Below are positions 11,959 through 23,732 of a stretch of DNA of 64,000 bases, piece after piece (the stretch's first letter is position 1; every line of letters starts with the position of its first letter). Position numbers and translations under genes: made by a program. Source of the stretch: Saccopteryx bilineata. Its lineage: Eukaryota > Chordata > Mammalia > Chiroptera > Emballonuridae. Below the pieces are notes generated by a model. That model was not told the DNA's origin. It ran no database searches and was given only the letters and a program-made list of their open reading frames with translations. The DNA is taken from NCBI RefSeq assembly GCF_036850765.1, contig NC_089494.1, positions 229,976,779-230,040,778 of the forward strand, in the 5' to 3' direction.

Positions 11959-12345
11959 TTTTTTTTTGCAATTTTATAACTTTATTAAACTATTGGCAGT
12001 TTTCACCCACATTAACTGTTTGTAGGTTTTTGAAAGTGACAGGTACCTGGGTGACCAAAGCACAGAGCTTGTTTGCGGAATCTTCACCCTCGTTACATTT
12101 TCTGGCATTCCTTATTTATTCTGTTGGTTCAGACAGCTTTGTTGAGCCTGATGTCAGTGTACACATCTGGAGTTCCCATCTCCTGCACGGCAAATTTTCT
12201 CATCTCTTTGAGTGCCCGAGGGGCCCCTACTCCCTGGATGGCTTGTGAATGCTGTTGGTGTGTTCTGTGCTCACCACCTCCTAATGGCGGAACAGCCCTG
12301 CTTCTCACCACCCTTCTTTGCGGAGCCTTCATGCCAGGTTCGAGT
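11959..12345 (-). pseudogene. RPL31: RPL31 processed pseudogene (ribosomal protein L31)
   Basis: Read on the - strand, an ATG at 12332 starts a degraded RPL31 reading frame. '[17 protein letters not shown]' and then 'TPDV' and 'RLNKAV' match the conserved core of large-subunit protein L31. The N-terminal part is shifted out of frame. The Trp codon after NKAV has become a TGA stop (about 12129). The 3' part still carries the '[11 protein letters not shown]' region followed by a 3' UTR, an AATAAA signal near 11980 and a poly-A (poly-T on + at 11959-11967). There are no introns, so it is a retrocopy made by L1 machinery. No clean target-site duplication was found. Confidence 0.93.
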
Positions 12346-13150
12346 TGGAAAGAAAGCTACAGAAGGTCTTATTGTGACTTAAAATCAGAAGTCTTTTCTG
12401 TAGACTCCATTTTCACCTCCCCTACTTCAATCAAACCATAATAGTTTATTGAAAGCTAAAGTATATAGGGGAAAACATTGTCATTGAAATTTTTTGAAGA
12501 AAATAATCCCTTCAAAGACAAAACCTGAGACTTTTTGAGCCAAGAACTGATGGACTTTAGAGTACTATAAATTATGGTTGAGTTATAAAAGTTTTATATT
12601 ATTCAGTCCTTTACTGTTATTTTTCTTTTGTACTGGGCCTATGTTTTGTTTATTTCTTTGCTTCTTGATAATATCAATAAACAGACAGGGGGATAAAGGT
12701 ATTATTGAAACTAAAAGTAATTTGATTTATTTTGTTTTAGAATTATTTTACGGTGAATTATTTTCATACCTTATGGACAACGTTAGAAGACTAATAGCAT
12801 TTGTTTTTTGATGTATATGTTATATATGTATATACAATACATATAAACATTTATGCTTATGAATTTTCAAATACTATACAACAACATTGGTTTTTACATT
12901 TAATAGTATGTGGAAAACATTTAAATGACTCAGACTTTTACTTTTATGCTTAGTTAGCATACTACTAGTCGAAGTTAACCTTTATTTAGTGCTTTATTAT
13001 TTTTATGAAAGCTGGTGTGCTATGCTTGGTGGGAGATGTAACAGTGAATTTTTCTCAGGGACGCATCATCCTAGAGCGAACTCTTAACACCACCAAATTT
13101 TAGAAAAGAAAGCAATTTAAGAGATTATCTTTTCTTTGGTGTATGTAGGG
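12346..13150. other. Unassigned AT-rich sequence
   Basis: No gene or clear repeat. TA-rich simple sequence occurs near 12811-12850. Confidence 0.45.
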
Positions 13151-13489
13151 GTTTTTTTGGTTTTGTTTTTTTAGAGAAGTTGAGAGGGATAGATACACAG
13201 AAAGGGAAGAATGAGAAGTATCAATTCTTTGCTGTGGCACCATAGTTGTTTTGCTTGTTCATTGATTGCTTTCTCATATATGCCTTGATGGGGGGGGGGT
13301 CTCCAGCTGAGCCAGTGACCCCTTGCTCAAGCCAGCATCCTTGGGGTCATGTCTATGATCCCGTGCTCAAGCCAGTAACCCTGAGCTCAAGCTGGTGAGC
13401 CTGTGCTCAAGCCAGATGAGCTTGAATTCATGCCAGTGATCACAGGTTTTGGAACCTGGGTCCTCAGAATCACAGGCCAACTCTCTATA
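13151..13489 (-). mobile_element. tRNA-derived SINE type A, antisense, head lost to a hexamer repeat
   Basis: Type-A body phrases occur in order: 'gagaagtatcaattctttg', 'cattgattgctttctcatat', 'agtgaccccttgctcaagcc', 'gcctgtgctcaagccagatg' and 'gaacctgggtcctcag'. Where the head should read 'ctctatccactgc', the sequence goes into a CTCTAT repeat instead. Confidence 0.85.
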
Positions 13490-13700
13490 CATCTCTATCT
13501 CTATCTCTATCTCTATCTCTATCTCTATCATCTCTATCTCTATCATCTCCATCTCTATCTCTATCATCTCCATCTCTATCTCTATCACTATCATCTCTAT
13601 CTCTATCTCTCTATTATCTCTATCTCTGTCTCTATCTCTATATCATCTCTATCTCTCTCTATCTCTATCTCTAACTCTATCTCTAACTCTAACTCTAAAT
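13484..13700. repeat. (CTCTAT)n hexamer microsatellite
   Basis: About 210 bases of tandem 'ctctat', with 'catctc' and 'cactat' variants at the right side and late 'ctctaa' units. The seed is the 'ctctat' in the head of the SINE immediately to the left. Open frames encode only Ile/Ser or Leu/Tyr runs and are not genes. Confidence 0.95.
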
Positions 13701-14866
13701 CTACCTGTGTTTAAGCAGCAGTCCTATGATTCCTACTCACTCAGTGTCTGCTGGCTCCTCCTCCCCATGTCCCCAGACGTACAATAGTGTCATTTTCTGT
13801 ACAAGGGAGAGAGAGGAGTTCAAGCAGGCGGATTATTGGGTGGCACAAAACATGTAGCTTTCAGGTACTATCTTTCATCTCCTTTGTTTGGTAAGCAGGA
13901 GGAAATGTAGGCTTTATTTTTTTTCATATATACTGGGTTGTTACATAAAGTGTATATTATAAGTACATTTATATAAAATGTAATTTTTTTACTTCAGTGA
14001 AAAGAATTTGGAAAATTTGTCCCTAATCTGTCCTTTTCACCCTTGCTTTCAAGCTGGGGATCAGCCATTGATCCCTCTATCACTAGATATGTTACTTAAC
14101 TCTTTTTGCTCTGCTCTCTTGTTATCATGAGTTGGCTCCAAGGTAAAGTGGTTTCTGCACAGTTAGAAGTATACAAGGTGATATTTTCTCACAATACATC
14201 TTATTAAAAGATGTGCAACAGGTAATTTTTTCATTACCATGGTTTTGCTTGTATGCCTCTGAGTACAAATAAACGCTTTGGTGGATCTGTTAAGCTGCAA
14301 GTGTTGTATCTGATGTGCCTACTTGGTACCAAGATGTGATTCAAGCACCAAGAGAATTTGGGTTATTTAATACTAGTACATAATAAAACTACTTATCAAA
14401 TATTCATGTGGGCACATACAGAGGCATTATTGTATTCTTGTAGTGCACAATATAAATACTAATATTGTTTTGGAGAATCGGCATGGTATGCTGAAGTCAT
14501 GGTTTGGAAACAGGCATTGTAGTATGTTTTTATCTGTGGGAATTACTGGCAAGAGTAATTGAGAGATTCTAAATACTGTAGTTGTTTACTTCACTTTTGA
14601 ATTTGGCTTAAATATTTTTGGTCTTTTTTTTTTTTTTAACTAATCATTGAATTGTTCTTAAAGACCTATGGTAGATGTTAAGCCATGATTGTTTTATGAA
14701 TTTTCCTTTAAAGATTGGATTGCTCTCACTGAAGGTAGTTTAAAAATCTTGAAACAGAGAAAGTAGTGGACTGAATGTTTTTGTGTCCATTTCACAGCTT
14801 CAGTATTTATCAACCCTTTGTTAAACTCTACCCACTCCCCTGCCACAATTCCCATTATTTTGATGC
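13701..14866. other. Unassigned sequence
   Basis: No supported gene or named repeat. A T run lies near 14625-14637. Confidence 0.4.
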
Positions 14867-14875
14867 AATTCTTCT

Positions 14876-15132
14876 TTTTCTTTTTTTTTTTTTTTTGTGA
14901 CAGACAGAGAGAGGGACAGATAGGGACAGACACACAGGAAGGGATAGAGATGAGAAGCATCAATTCTTTGTTACGGCACCTTAGTTGTTCATTGATTGCT
15001 TTCTAATATGTACCTTGACTGGGGGGATACAGCAGACCGAGTGACCCCTTGCTCAAGCCAGTGACCTTGGGTCCACGCTGGTGAGCCTTGCTCAAACCAG
15101 ATGAACCCGCGATCAAGCCAGCAACCTTGGGG
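14876..15132 (-). mobile_element. tRNA-derived SINE type A, antisense, 5'-truncated
   Basis: A poly-T end on the left leads into 'gagaagcatcaattctttg', 'cagaccgagtgaccccttgc' and 'ccagcaaccttgggg', then stops before the head. The 9-bp direct repeat 'aattcttct' flanks it at 14867-14875 and 15133-15141. This shows it inserted already truncated. Confidence 0.9.
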
Positions 15133-15365
15133 AATTCTTCTGTCATAAAACATCATCTGTAAATATTTCGGGATGTATTTCTGAAAACAAGGAATTTCAT
15201 TTCTAGACACATGAAGTATAGAATCTTAAGAACCTTTTTGAGAAATATGCTGAAGTTATGAGTATTCAAATTGTTTGGGGTCTTAGAATGATATAAAGGA
15301 AGAATGGGATCCTTTAAATGGAATAAATGAAAAACGAGAAATACCTGATAAGCAGTGGTACCAAA

Positions 15366-15390
15366 AAAGAAAAGAAAAGAAAAGAAAAGA
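15366..15390. repeat. (AAAAG)n microsatellite
   Basis: Five tandem 'aaaag' units form a small simple repeat. Confidence 0.9.
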
Positions 15391-15854
15391 ACGGTTACAA
15401 TAAAAAGCCAATGAATAACTTTTAAGTGCCCAAAGAGAGAAAAGGGAAAAATTGGTGTTTTTGAACACTTAGATGTGTCTGCAACCCATATGGGTCAGTA
15501 GGAAGTAAAGCTAAGTGTATTTTATACCTTCTGAGATAGGAATTATGTTTCTAGATTTTTCTTGTGGGGGAAAAATTAAAGAGTTCAATCTAATGCTCAA
15601 TAATGGTGGAGTGATTAAATACACATACTATATTTGTAAAATATTTTAATATTTTATAACCACAAAAAATGATATACCAATTTTATAAAATGTTTAATGC
15701 ATATTAATAATCCAAAAAGCAGTCAACTCACATATTAACAAGAGTTAAAAATGGTGATATCTAGGTTTTGAATTTTGAGTGATACTTATTTTTTTTTTAA
15801 GATGGGGAAATGTTTCAAATTTGTCTTATCAGTATATTAAATTAATAAGTAATT

Positions 15855-16010
15855 AATATTTATTGATTATTTACTATATGTTAAGCACTATTTAGGCATG
15901 TTTCATATTTTATACTTCTCACAATAGCCCTAAGAGGTTTTATTTTCCCTATTTTGTAGATGAAGAAATGGAGATATAGAGAGATTGAGTACTTTAATAA
16001 ATTGAGTTTA
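15855..16010 (+). repeat. MIR/L2-like relic
   Basis: 'atttactatatgttaagcac' and 'agatgaagaaatggagatat' follow the MIR order of 'tactatgtgccaggcac' then 'atgaggaaactgag'. It is old and diverged. Confidence 0.6.
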
Positions 16011-16089
16011 TCCTTGTAGGTGTATTATTTGCTTCCAAATGTAGTTTTATCTCTAGCAATGGTGAAGATATTCTAATTCTTACTTTAAA

Positions 16090-16375
16090 AATATATGGTG
16101 AATGTTGTGATATATTAGTAAAAGTATTTTTTAATTGATGGAGAACATTTCATCTTGTAAATATGCCATGATTTTTATAACTTGTCCTTTGTTTTTTGTT
16201 CTGTGGTTTCCCTTCCACATTCTGCTTGTAGGAATAATGGTACAGTGAACATCTTTGTAAATAAATCTGTACATGCATTCTGATTGCCTCCTGGGGGAGA
16301 GCTCTTAGAAGTGGAATTATTGGGTCAAAAGAACATAAACATTTTAAAAGCTTTTGATACAAGTTGTCACATTGC
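16090..16375 (-). mobile_element. Old antisense L1 fragment
   Basis: 'taatggtacagtgaacatct' and 'agaagtggaattattgggtc' are standard antisense L1 3' phrases. Nothing codes. Confidence 0.6.
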
Positions 16376-17480
16376 AGGTGACAGATGATTATTCTTCCTT
16401 AAATTTAGAGAACCTGTTTGGGGGCTATTAATTTGGGAGAAATAGGTCATCTAATCATCAATGGGAATTTGTGCTTTCATAGTTGTCTTATAGAAGTCCG
16501 GTTTCTTTGAGCTTGCTGGAGACTGTAAACACGAGGAAAAGAAGAGAGAAAAACTTGGGAGAGTAATTGTGGCATTTACTTGCTCTATGACCTTGATCAA
16601 CTACTTCATCTTTCTGATTATCTTAAGATTTGGATTAGCCCAAATTTTTATTGCAAATTTTTATGAAAACATACAAAGTATATATATCGAATTTGCATCA
16701 ATTTTATTTGTGTTTGATTTTATAACCTCAGGCTCCTAATTAGGTAGAGCAATTTCCATTGTATAATTTTAAAATTATAGATGTAAAAAGTTTAACACAA
16801 TTGTTTAGAGACTGTAATGACCATAGAAAGTTGTTTAATGTTTCATTTTTAAATAAAAAAAGACTATTTTTTTCTTTGGAGGTCACTTATTTTTCTTGTG
16901 ACTAGCAAGAACAGAAAACATTTTGGTTAATTAATTGATGGTTTCTGTTAAATGGTTAAGTTTTTACTGTGGTTTCTCTTGAGCATGTTTTCTTCTAGAA
17001 GCTCCTGTAGGCAACTTCTGCAAAGACTTTAACTGAAGATTTGGGCAGGGGCAGGAGGTTTTCAGTTTGGAGGGGGTTCAGAGAATAATTAATAAAATCA
17101 GAAAATTTGCCTATGAAACTACCAGAGAGGTTAGGATCGAGTTTTCTGGAAAGAGCAAGATTGATAAAGGGCAATTTGACAGTCTAGAAATTTATATAAG
17201 GTACAAATGGGATAAATAGAAAACATTCTATTTAAATTTGGAAATTATAAGTATTATAATGGAAAACAGTACTTTTACTATGAATAGTAAAATTATGAAA
17301 CTTATAAATGGTGGAGATGAAAAATAAGCACAAGGACAATTTTTATCAGGGGCTCTTAATCCATAATTGATGATTGGATTAGAAAAGGTTTATGACCTTG
17401 CAGAATTAGTGTATGTGCATTTTGGAAGGAGAGGCATCTAGTGCTTTTTTCAGATTTCTAAATGAATGGCTTCAAACAGC
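16376..17480. other. Unassigned sequence with a small MIR-like piece
   Basis: 'gctctatgaccttgatcaac' at about 16582 is MIR-like. The rest holds no gene or clear repeat. Confidence 0.4.
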
Positions 17481-17489
17481 TCAAGCTAA

Positions 17490-17605
17490 TACTAGAATAG
17501 AAGCTCTATGAGGCTAGGGATTTTGTCTGTTTTATTCACTCCTCTACCCCTGTTTCCTGGTACATAGTTCTGCTCAAAAAATATTTGTGGAATGTATGAT
17601 TTCTG
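17490..17605 (+). repeat. L2 3'-end relic
   Basis: 'agctctatgaggctagggat', 'tttcctggtacatagttctg' and 'aaatatttgtggaatgtatg' match the L2 3' end in order. Confidence 0.65.
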
Positions 17606-17650
17606 TAACTCTGTGTGTGACATAGTTAATAGTAATGAGTTTTTATTTTC

Positions 17651-17823
17651 ATTTTTTTTAATTTATTGATTTTAAAGGGAGGAGGGGGAGGGGAGAGGAG
17701 CGGGAAGCATCAACTCATAATTGCTTATTGTATGTGTCCTTACTGGGCAAGTCCGGGGTCTCAAATTGGTGACCTCAGCACTCTAGGTTGGCACTTTACC
17801 CACTGCGCCACCACAGGTCAGGC
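17651..17823 (-). mobile_element. tRNA-derived SINE type B, antisense
   Basis: A T-rich left end is followed by a purine-rich stretch, 'gaagcatcaactcataattg' and the head 'gccaccacaggtcaggc'. It is full length but more diverged than the 59418 copy. Confidence 0.88.
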
Positions 17824-17980
17824 AGTACAGTATTGGATTTTTAGAAGTTAGCGATGGGAATACATTCCAGATTTGGTAAGGTTATTGTCTTATAGGTCAG
17901 TTTCTACATTTGTCCAAAATTTTTCTCTTGGTATTTAAGATGAGTAGGTAGAACATTTGTATGATTTGTATGGTTTAATT

Positions 17981-18304
17981 TTTTTTTTTTTAACAGAGAC
18001 AGAGAGAGAGAGGGGATAGATAGGGACAGACAGGCAGGAACAAAGAGAGATGAGAAGCAGCAATCATCAGTTTTTCATTGTGGCACTTTAGTTGTTCATT
18101 GATTGCTTTCTCATATGTGCCTTGACCGTGGGCCTTCAGCAGACCGAGTAACCCCTTGCTCAAGCCAGTGACCTTGGGTCCATGCTGGTGAGCTTTGTTC
18201 AACCAGATGAGCCCGCACTCAAACTGGCGACCTCGGGGTCTCGAACCTGGGTCTTCCACATCCCAGTTCAATGCTCTATCCACTGTACCACCGCCCTATC
18301 AGGC
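17981..18304 (-). mobile_element. tRNA-derived SINE type A, antisense, full length
   Basis: Poly-T at the left, 'ccgtgggccttcagcagacc', 'tgaccttgggtccatgctgg', B-box-like 'ggggtctcgaacctgggtc' and head 'atgctctatccactgtacc'. The TSD 'tggtttaatt' is at 17971-17980 and 18305-18314. Confidence 0.95.
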
Positions 18305-18338
18305 TGGTTTAATTCTTTTCTTATAAAACATGAAAATG

Positions 18339-18725
18339 GGGCCCTGGCCGGTTGGCTCAGTGGTAGAGCATTGACCAGGCGTGCAGGAGTCCCGGGTTCG
18401 ATTCCTGGCCAGGGCACACAGGAGAGGTGCCCATCTGCTTCTCCACCCCTCCCCCTCTCCTTCCTCTCTGTCTCTATCTTCCCCTCCCACAGCCGAGGCT
18501 CCATTGGAGCAAAGTTGGCCCGGGTGCTGAGGATGGCAACATGGCCTCTGCCTCAGGTGCTAGAATGGCTCTGGTCGCAACAGAGAAACGCCCCAGATGG
18601 GCAGAGCATCGCCCCCTGGTGGGCATGCCGGGTGGATCCGGGTCGGGCGCATGCAGGAGCCTGTCTGCCTGCCTCCCCGTTTCCAACTTGAGAAAAATAC
18701 AAAAAACCCCCCAACAAACAAAAAT
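18339..18725 (+). mobile_element. tRNA-derived SINE type C, full length
   Basis: The head 'gccctggccggttggctcag' holds an A-box region, and 'gggttcgattcctgg' is the pol III B box. The body runs through 'tgctgaggatggcaacatgg' and 'ggtggatccgggtcgg' to an A-rich end. The TSD 'atgaaaatg' is at 18330-18338 and 18726-18734. It lies head to head with the antisense type-A element, 34 bp away. Confidence 0.95.
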
Positions 18726-18734
18726 ATGAAAATG

Positions 18735-19444
18735 TAATAGGAAAATCATCTAAATGATATACTATATTCATTCATAAGTACATTAGAAAATGTACTTAGA
18801 TGTGTTATAATTTGACTCAGTGAATGAAACTTTAAAAGTAGAAAACTTCCCCTTAAATTTGTGAATGGAAAAATTTGCCAATTGTTTTTTTAATCAGATT
18901 AAGTAGTATGACAATAACTGCTTTTCGGGCTAAAAATGTAAAATCAAAATGTTGACCAATTTAACAGCAGGGAACATTGCTTTATCAGCAAGAGAGTTAG
19001 AGTTTTGCAGTGAAGCCCAGCTGTTCTAGCTCAGTACCATTATACAGCATTTTCAGCAGGTGACAACAGTGCACGCTGTGATTCCATTAGTCAGCATAGC
19101 AACTTTCTGGACTCTTTAAAATTGAAATTTGGGAGACGATTAAAAAGAACAACAGAGAGATTGTTAAAATGAAAGTCTGTTTTAAATATTGTAAAATTAC
19201 AGCATTTTTAACTAAGAGAATAAGTGAATTTTTAAAAATTGGAGTGTGGTGGAACCAGTGTTGATTTTTATAGGTCAGTTTTCTTGTTAATTAAAGGGGT
19301 GATTATAAATTATTTATATTAATTTTTAGCCATCAGACATAAAAGATACTTGAGTAATTGTTTGCTGCCTGTACTTGATTATTTGTGAGTAGATTTTTAA
19401 AATTGATATAATATTTTACAGAATAAAAAATTATATTAGTTTTG
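18735..19444. other. Unassigned AT-rich sequence
   Basis: No gene or recognisable element seen. Confidence 0.45.
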
Positions 19445-19483
19445 TATACAGGGGTCCTCAGTTTATGACACAGTTCCATTCTT

Positions 19484-19861
19484 TTTTTTTTTTTTTTTTT
19501 TGGATTTTTCTAAAGTTGGAAACGGGAAGGCAGTCAGACAGACTCTTGCATGCACTCGACGGGGATCTGCTCGGCACGCCCTCCAGGTGGCGATACTCTG
19601 CCCATCTGGGTCGCCGCTTTGTCGCAACCAGAGCCATTCTAGCACCTGAGGCAGAGGCCACAGAGCCATCCTCAGTGCCCGGGCCAACTCTGCTCCAATG
19701 GAGCCTTGGCTGTGGGAGGGGAAGAGAGAGACAGAGAGGAAGGAGGGGGGGAGGGGGGGAGAAGCAGATGGGCGCTTCTACTGTGTGTCCTGGCCGGGAA
19801 TCGAACCCGGGACTCCTGCACGCCAGGCCGATGTTCTACCACTGAACCAACTGGCCAGGGT
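19484..19861 (-). mobile_element. tRNA-derived SINE type C, antisense, full length
   Basis: Poly-T lies at the left. Next come 'ctccaggtggcgatactctg' and 'gggaatcgaacccggg' (B box in antisense), then the head 'aaccaactggccagggt'. A 16-bp perfect TSD 'acacagttccattctt' is at 19468-19483 and 19862-19877. It splits an older repeat whose right part resumes at 19878. Confidence 0.96.
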
Positions 19862-20035
19862 ACACAGTTCCATTCTTACGACAGTGATATAACCTGAATT
19901 TGGTGTAAGTCGAGACACACCCTAGCCTAAGTTACTTACCTATCCTAACACGGTTGTAAAATCAGAATCTAGAACCTAAAAACACAACTAAGCCACAGAA
20001 AAAGGAAACGCACATAAATATACTGTTTATACACT

Positions 20036-20212
20036 GGGCACTGAGGATGGCTCCATGAAGCCTGCACCTCAGGCACTAAAAATAGCTCAGTTGTGAGCAT
20101 GGGCCCCAGATGGGCACAGCATTGCCCCAGACAGGGTCACTGGGTGGTCACTGGGAGTCTGTCTCTCTATCTACCCTCCTCTCACTTAAATAAAAATATT
20201 TTTAAAAATACA
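20036..20212 (+). mobile_element. SINE type C-variant, 3' portion only
   Basis: 'cactgaggatggctccatga', 'aaaaatagctcagttgtgag' and 'ctcctctcacttaaa' match the 3' half of the complete C-variant at 38285. It is truncated at its 5' end and ends in an A-rich tail. Confidence 0.8.
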
Positions 20213-21049
20213 TTTTTAAGTCAAATTTGTAATATTGATTTTTAAATTGACTTACAGTTGGCATCTTTGAAGTTTTTAGTTTAATCTTTTTACCTAGTGA
20301 GCTAATTCTTTCTATCGTGTTTCTAACAATCTTTGGTTAAAAACTCAGTGACCAGGGACTTCATTTCTTTATGAAGCAGCCCTTTCATTAATTATGCAAT
20401 AATTAAGTTGTTACTCTTTTTGTTGAACTTAAATCTGCCTTGTTCTAGGCACCATAACTTCCTTGTTCTCTTTTTTAAATTATGAAGTATACATGCAAGT
20501 ATTGAAAATACTCTAAAGAACATCACTGAGATCCATTTACTTTTAATTTTTGTTTTGTTTGCTTGAGATGACTATTTTCTGCATTAATGTATAATCAGAC
20601 ATATATCTTGAGTCTAACGAATATGTGGCATTTCTGTTCTTTATTATTCTAATAATTCTGTTCAGAAAGGAAATGTGGTTAATGTGTTACCTGAATACCT
20701 GTTCAGCTTTCTCTTTTAGTTTCTGACTAAAGTTAAACAAGGACCTCATTTGACCTGAGATCCTCCTAAGTTTTCAGAGCTGGACCACTGTTCTCTATGT
20801 ATTGCATGTGGAAGCTTCTAGATTCTTACTCTTATTGGAAGTTTAAAGCCTTGTCCCTTCAAACTTGTGCTGTTTGGCTATTTACAGCTTTCTCTTCAGT
20901 GTTGTCAAATACTGAACTACTTTCTCAAGTCACTATGACTTTTTCTTCTAAAATAAGGAACAACTGCATTGTACATGTATACACTATTACCACCTTTACC
21001 TAACCTCTCAAAAATATTAGTATAAAAGTAGTAATAAAATTACTGTTTC
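20213..21049. other. Unassigned sequence
   Basis: No supported gene. Some phrases near 20490-20600 may be old L1, but too weakly to call. Confidence 0.4.
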
Positions 21050-21173
21050 TCACTGAGGTTGCTGGGTCAAAACCCTGGACTTGCCTGGTCAAGGCACATA
21101 CGGGAGTTGATGCTTCCTGCTCCTCCCGCCTTCTCTCTCTCTCTCTCTCTCTCCTAAAATAAATAAAGTCTTA
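21050..21173 (+). mobile_element. tRNA-derived SINE type B, 5'-truncated
   Basis: It begins within the B-box region at 'gaggttgctgggtcaaaac', then 'ttgcctggtcaaggcacata', a CT tail and 'aaaataaataaagtc'. The head is missing. Confidence 0.85.
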
Positions 21174-21607
21174 AAATTTTTTACTGTTCCTTTGGATGGA
21201 ATATTCTTCAAATTAATAAAGCAAAGTGAAAATAAAAATGAGTCCCATATTAAATCATATGTGTAGAGACAATATGAAAAAGCTATTGACATGCAAAAAA
21301 CCCCACACCAGACAAAAACAAAACATCACACCCCTGCTAAAAATGATTATAATCGATAAAGAGAAGTATAAACTAAATAGTGTTCAAAGAGTGTAACCAA
21401 AGACATATATATATATGTATATGTTTATTTTATCAAAAATCAAAGTTGAAAATAGGAAGGTCATTGAAAATTTTAGACAAACATTGGAAAGTCTTAAAAT
21501 GATACAGTGAACTGACAGTGTAGTTACAGAAAACATCTCTAAAAAACATGGCATTAGCTCTTCCTATGTATGAACAGAATATTATTCAAAAGTAAAACAA
21601 AACAAAA

Positions 21608-22066
21608 GACCTTGGTGGTAGAGCGTCAGCCTGGCATGTGGATACCCCGGATTCTCGTTTTGGTCAGGGCACACAGGAAAAGTACCCATCCCCCTCTTGT
21701 CTCTCTCTCTCTCCCTCTCTCTCTCTCTCCCTCTCTCCCTCTCTCCCTCTCCTCCTCCTCCTCCTCTTCCTCCTCTTCCTCCTCCTCCTCCTCTTCTTCC
21801 TCTTCTTCCTCTTCTTCCTCTTCTTCCTCCTCCTCCTCCTGCAGCCATGGCTTGATTACAATTAGTTGGCCCCGGGTGCTGAGGGTGGCTCCATGGCCTC
21901 TGTCTCAGGTACTAAGAAGAGCTCAGTTGCTGAGCAAAGGAGCGATGCCCCAGATGGGCAGAGCATTGCCCCCTAGTGGGCTTGCCGGGTAGATCCCAGT
22001 CTGGGCACATGCAGGAGTCTGTCTCTGCCTCCCCCTCCTCTCACTGGATTAAAAAAAAAGAAAAAT
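21608..22066 (+). mobile_element. SINE type C-variant with expanded TCC/TTC tract
   Basis: The degraded head 'ttggtggtagagcgtcagcc' is followed by 'tggtcagggcacacaggaaa', a long pyrimidine repeat, 'gcagccatggcttgattaca', 'gcccagatgggcagagcatt'-like text and an A-rich end. The central CT-rich part of this SINE class has expanded into a trinucleotide repeat. Confidence 0.88.
21700..21842. repeat. CT/(TCC)n/(TTC)n pyrimidine microsatellite
   Basis: About 140 bases of CTCTCC, then 'tcc' and 'ttc' triplets, then 'tcctcctcc'. It lies inside the SINE at 21608. The Ser or Gly/Arg runs in the open frames are artefacts. Confidence 0.95.
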
Positions 22067-22311
22067 AATTACGGCAGAATTATTGTTAGTAAATTCAGAA
22101 ATATTTGGTAGAGCCATCAAAAATTAGTAAGACTAAATAAGATTGATTATAAACAGGTGCATATGAATTAGTTTTTTTCTCGTATTTACCAGTTTTTTGG
22201 CTTTAGAGATATGGTTCTAGTCGTGACTTAGTTGATTATGCCTGTGCATCAGTAGAAAATCATTATATTTTCCAATTTGGCTAAGAGAATTTCAAATTAA
22301 GTTTAAGTACA

Positions 22312-22605
22312 GCCCTGGCCAGTGGCACAGTGGGTGGATCATTTTCCCAGAGTGCTGAGTTCCCTGGTTGTATCCTGGGATTGCTGGTTTGATCCGGAAG
22401 GCACTGGCGCGACCCTGAGGTCACCAGTTTGAGCCCCATACAGGACATGTATAAGAAGCAATAAGATGTTTCAGGTGCACAACTAAGTGGAACAATGAGT
22501 TGGTGCCTCTCTCTCTCTTCCTCCCCCTTCCTCCCTTCTTTTCTTTCTCTCTCTCTCTCTCTCATTCTTCCCCTCCCCATTTCTCTCTCTCAAAAATCAA
22601 TGATG
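22312..22605 (+). mobile_element. tRNA-derived SINE of a fourth type (D), diverged
   Basis: The head 'ccctggccagtggcacagtg' leads into 'ctggtttgatccggaaggca', 'gaggtcaccagtttgagccc', 'gaagcaataagatgtttcag', a CT-rich tail and 'caaaaatcaatgatgaaa'. The body differs from types A, B and C. It is seen once here. Confidence 0.75.
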
Positions 22606-23732
22606 AAAAGAAGAAGTTTAAGTACAAATTAATATTTTAGAGAGTAGTTAGTCCTTTCTGTTGGATTGAGGAATAAATTTATTAAACAGAAAAAAAATTA
22701 GTAAGAAACCTGTTACGATTTGAAATGAAGTTAATTTGTGTTTAAGTGCCAGTTTAAAATGTGGCTTATTTAAGTGGAAAAATGCTGAGACCTTTAATGG
22801 TAATAAAAACATGCAATGTATAAGATAACATGTGAGTCCTTGTATAGGTCAGAAGGATAGCCCCTTGTGGTCATTGCTTTCATTCTTAGTAATCATTAAA
22901 TTATTACAACTATGTTATGGTAGTTTATAATCCATAACCCCCTCGGAGTTAATAATAATTGGACCTTGAAAAATATGTATCCCACACATTTTCTATAGAT
23001 GAAATGAATATTAGGCCCTGTGGCTATATGAACTATTTTATAAAAATTTATTTTGTGAATAAAATGAAAAATTACTAATGTATTATTGAATAATTAAGTT
23101 ATTGATGTATTAATTCAGTCATTAGCTAATAAAAGCATTACTTGTCACTGCAAGGAGAGGAAAGGAAGGGGGTGGAACTATAAATTAAAAGGGATTTAAA
23201 AGATACAGTAACAATTGCCTCTGAGAAGTTTGTCTAAATCTGGATTAGAACACACTGTTTTAAAAGCAGTTAGGAGACAGAATTTTGAGCACTGATTTGA
23301 AGTTGCTGTGATAAAGAAATTATTAGTTTATTATAATGATATCAGCTTATGTTTAAAAAGCAAATCTTTGTCTTAGAGAGATGCATATAGAAATATCTAT
23401 AGATGAAGTTGTAAAATGTCTGGAATTTGATTCATTATAATCCAGAGTGGTGGGATAGGGATTGGAGGTAGGTGGAGATATAAATGAAACATGATTTGTC
23501 AGGAGTTAATAATGGTAGGTTCATTATACTCTTCTCAATTTTGCATTATTTTGAAGTTTTTCAGAATAAAACTTCAGAAGCAATGTAATGCAATGTTATT
23601 GGAACCAGATAACTGCAGCACTGGGTGATATTGCTAGATAATACATTCACAAGTAAGGGAGGATATGAGTAACACACATGGGATTATTATAAATATACCT
23701 AACGTGTGAATCTTGAATTTTGTTTTCTTCAG
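22606..23732. other. Unassigned AT-rich sequence upstream of a candidate exon
   Basis: No gene or clear repeat. A short purine-rich stretch lies at 23153-23175. Confidence 0.4.

Noticed and set aside
18339..18425. Functional tRNA gene
   Set aside because: It has A- and B-box-like sequence but continues into a SINE body and A-rich tail, is repeated many times in the window, and cannot fold as a normal mature tRNA over its acceptor ends.
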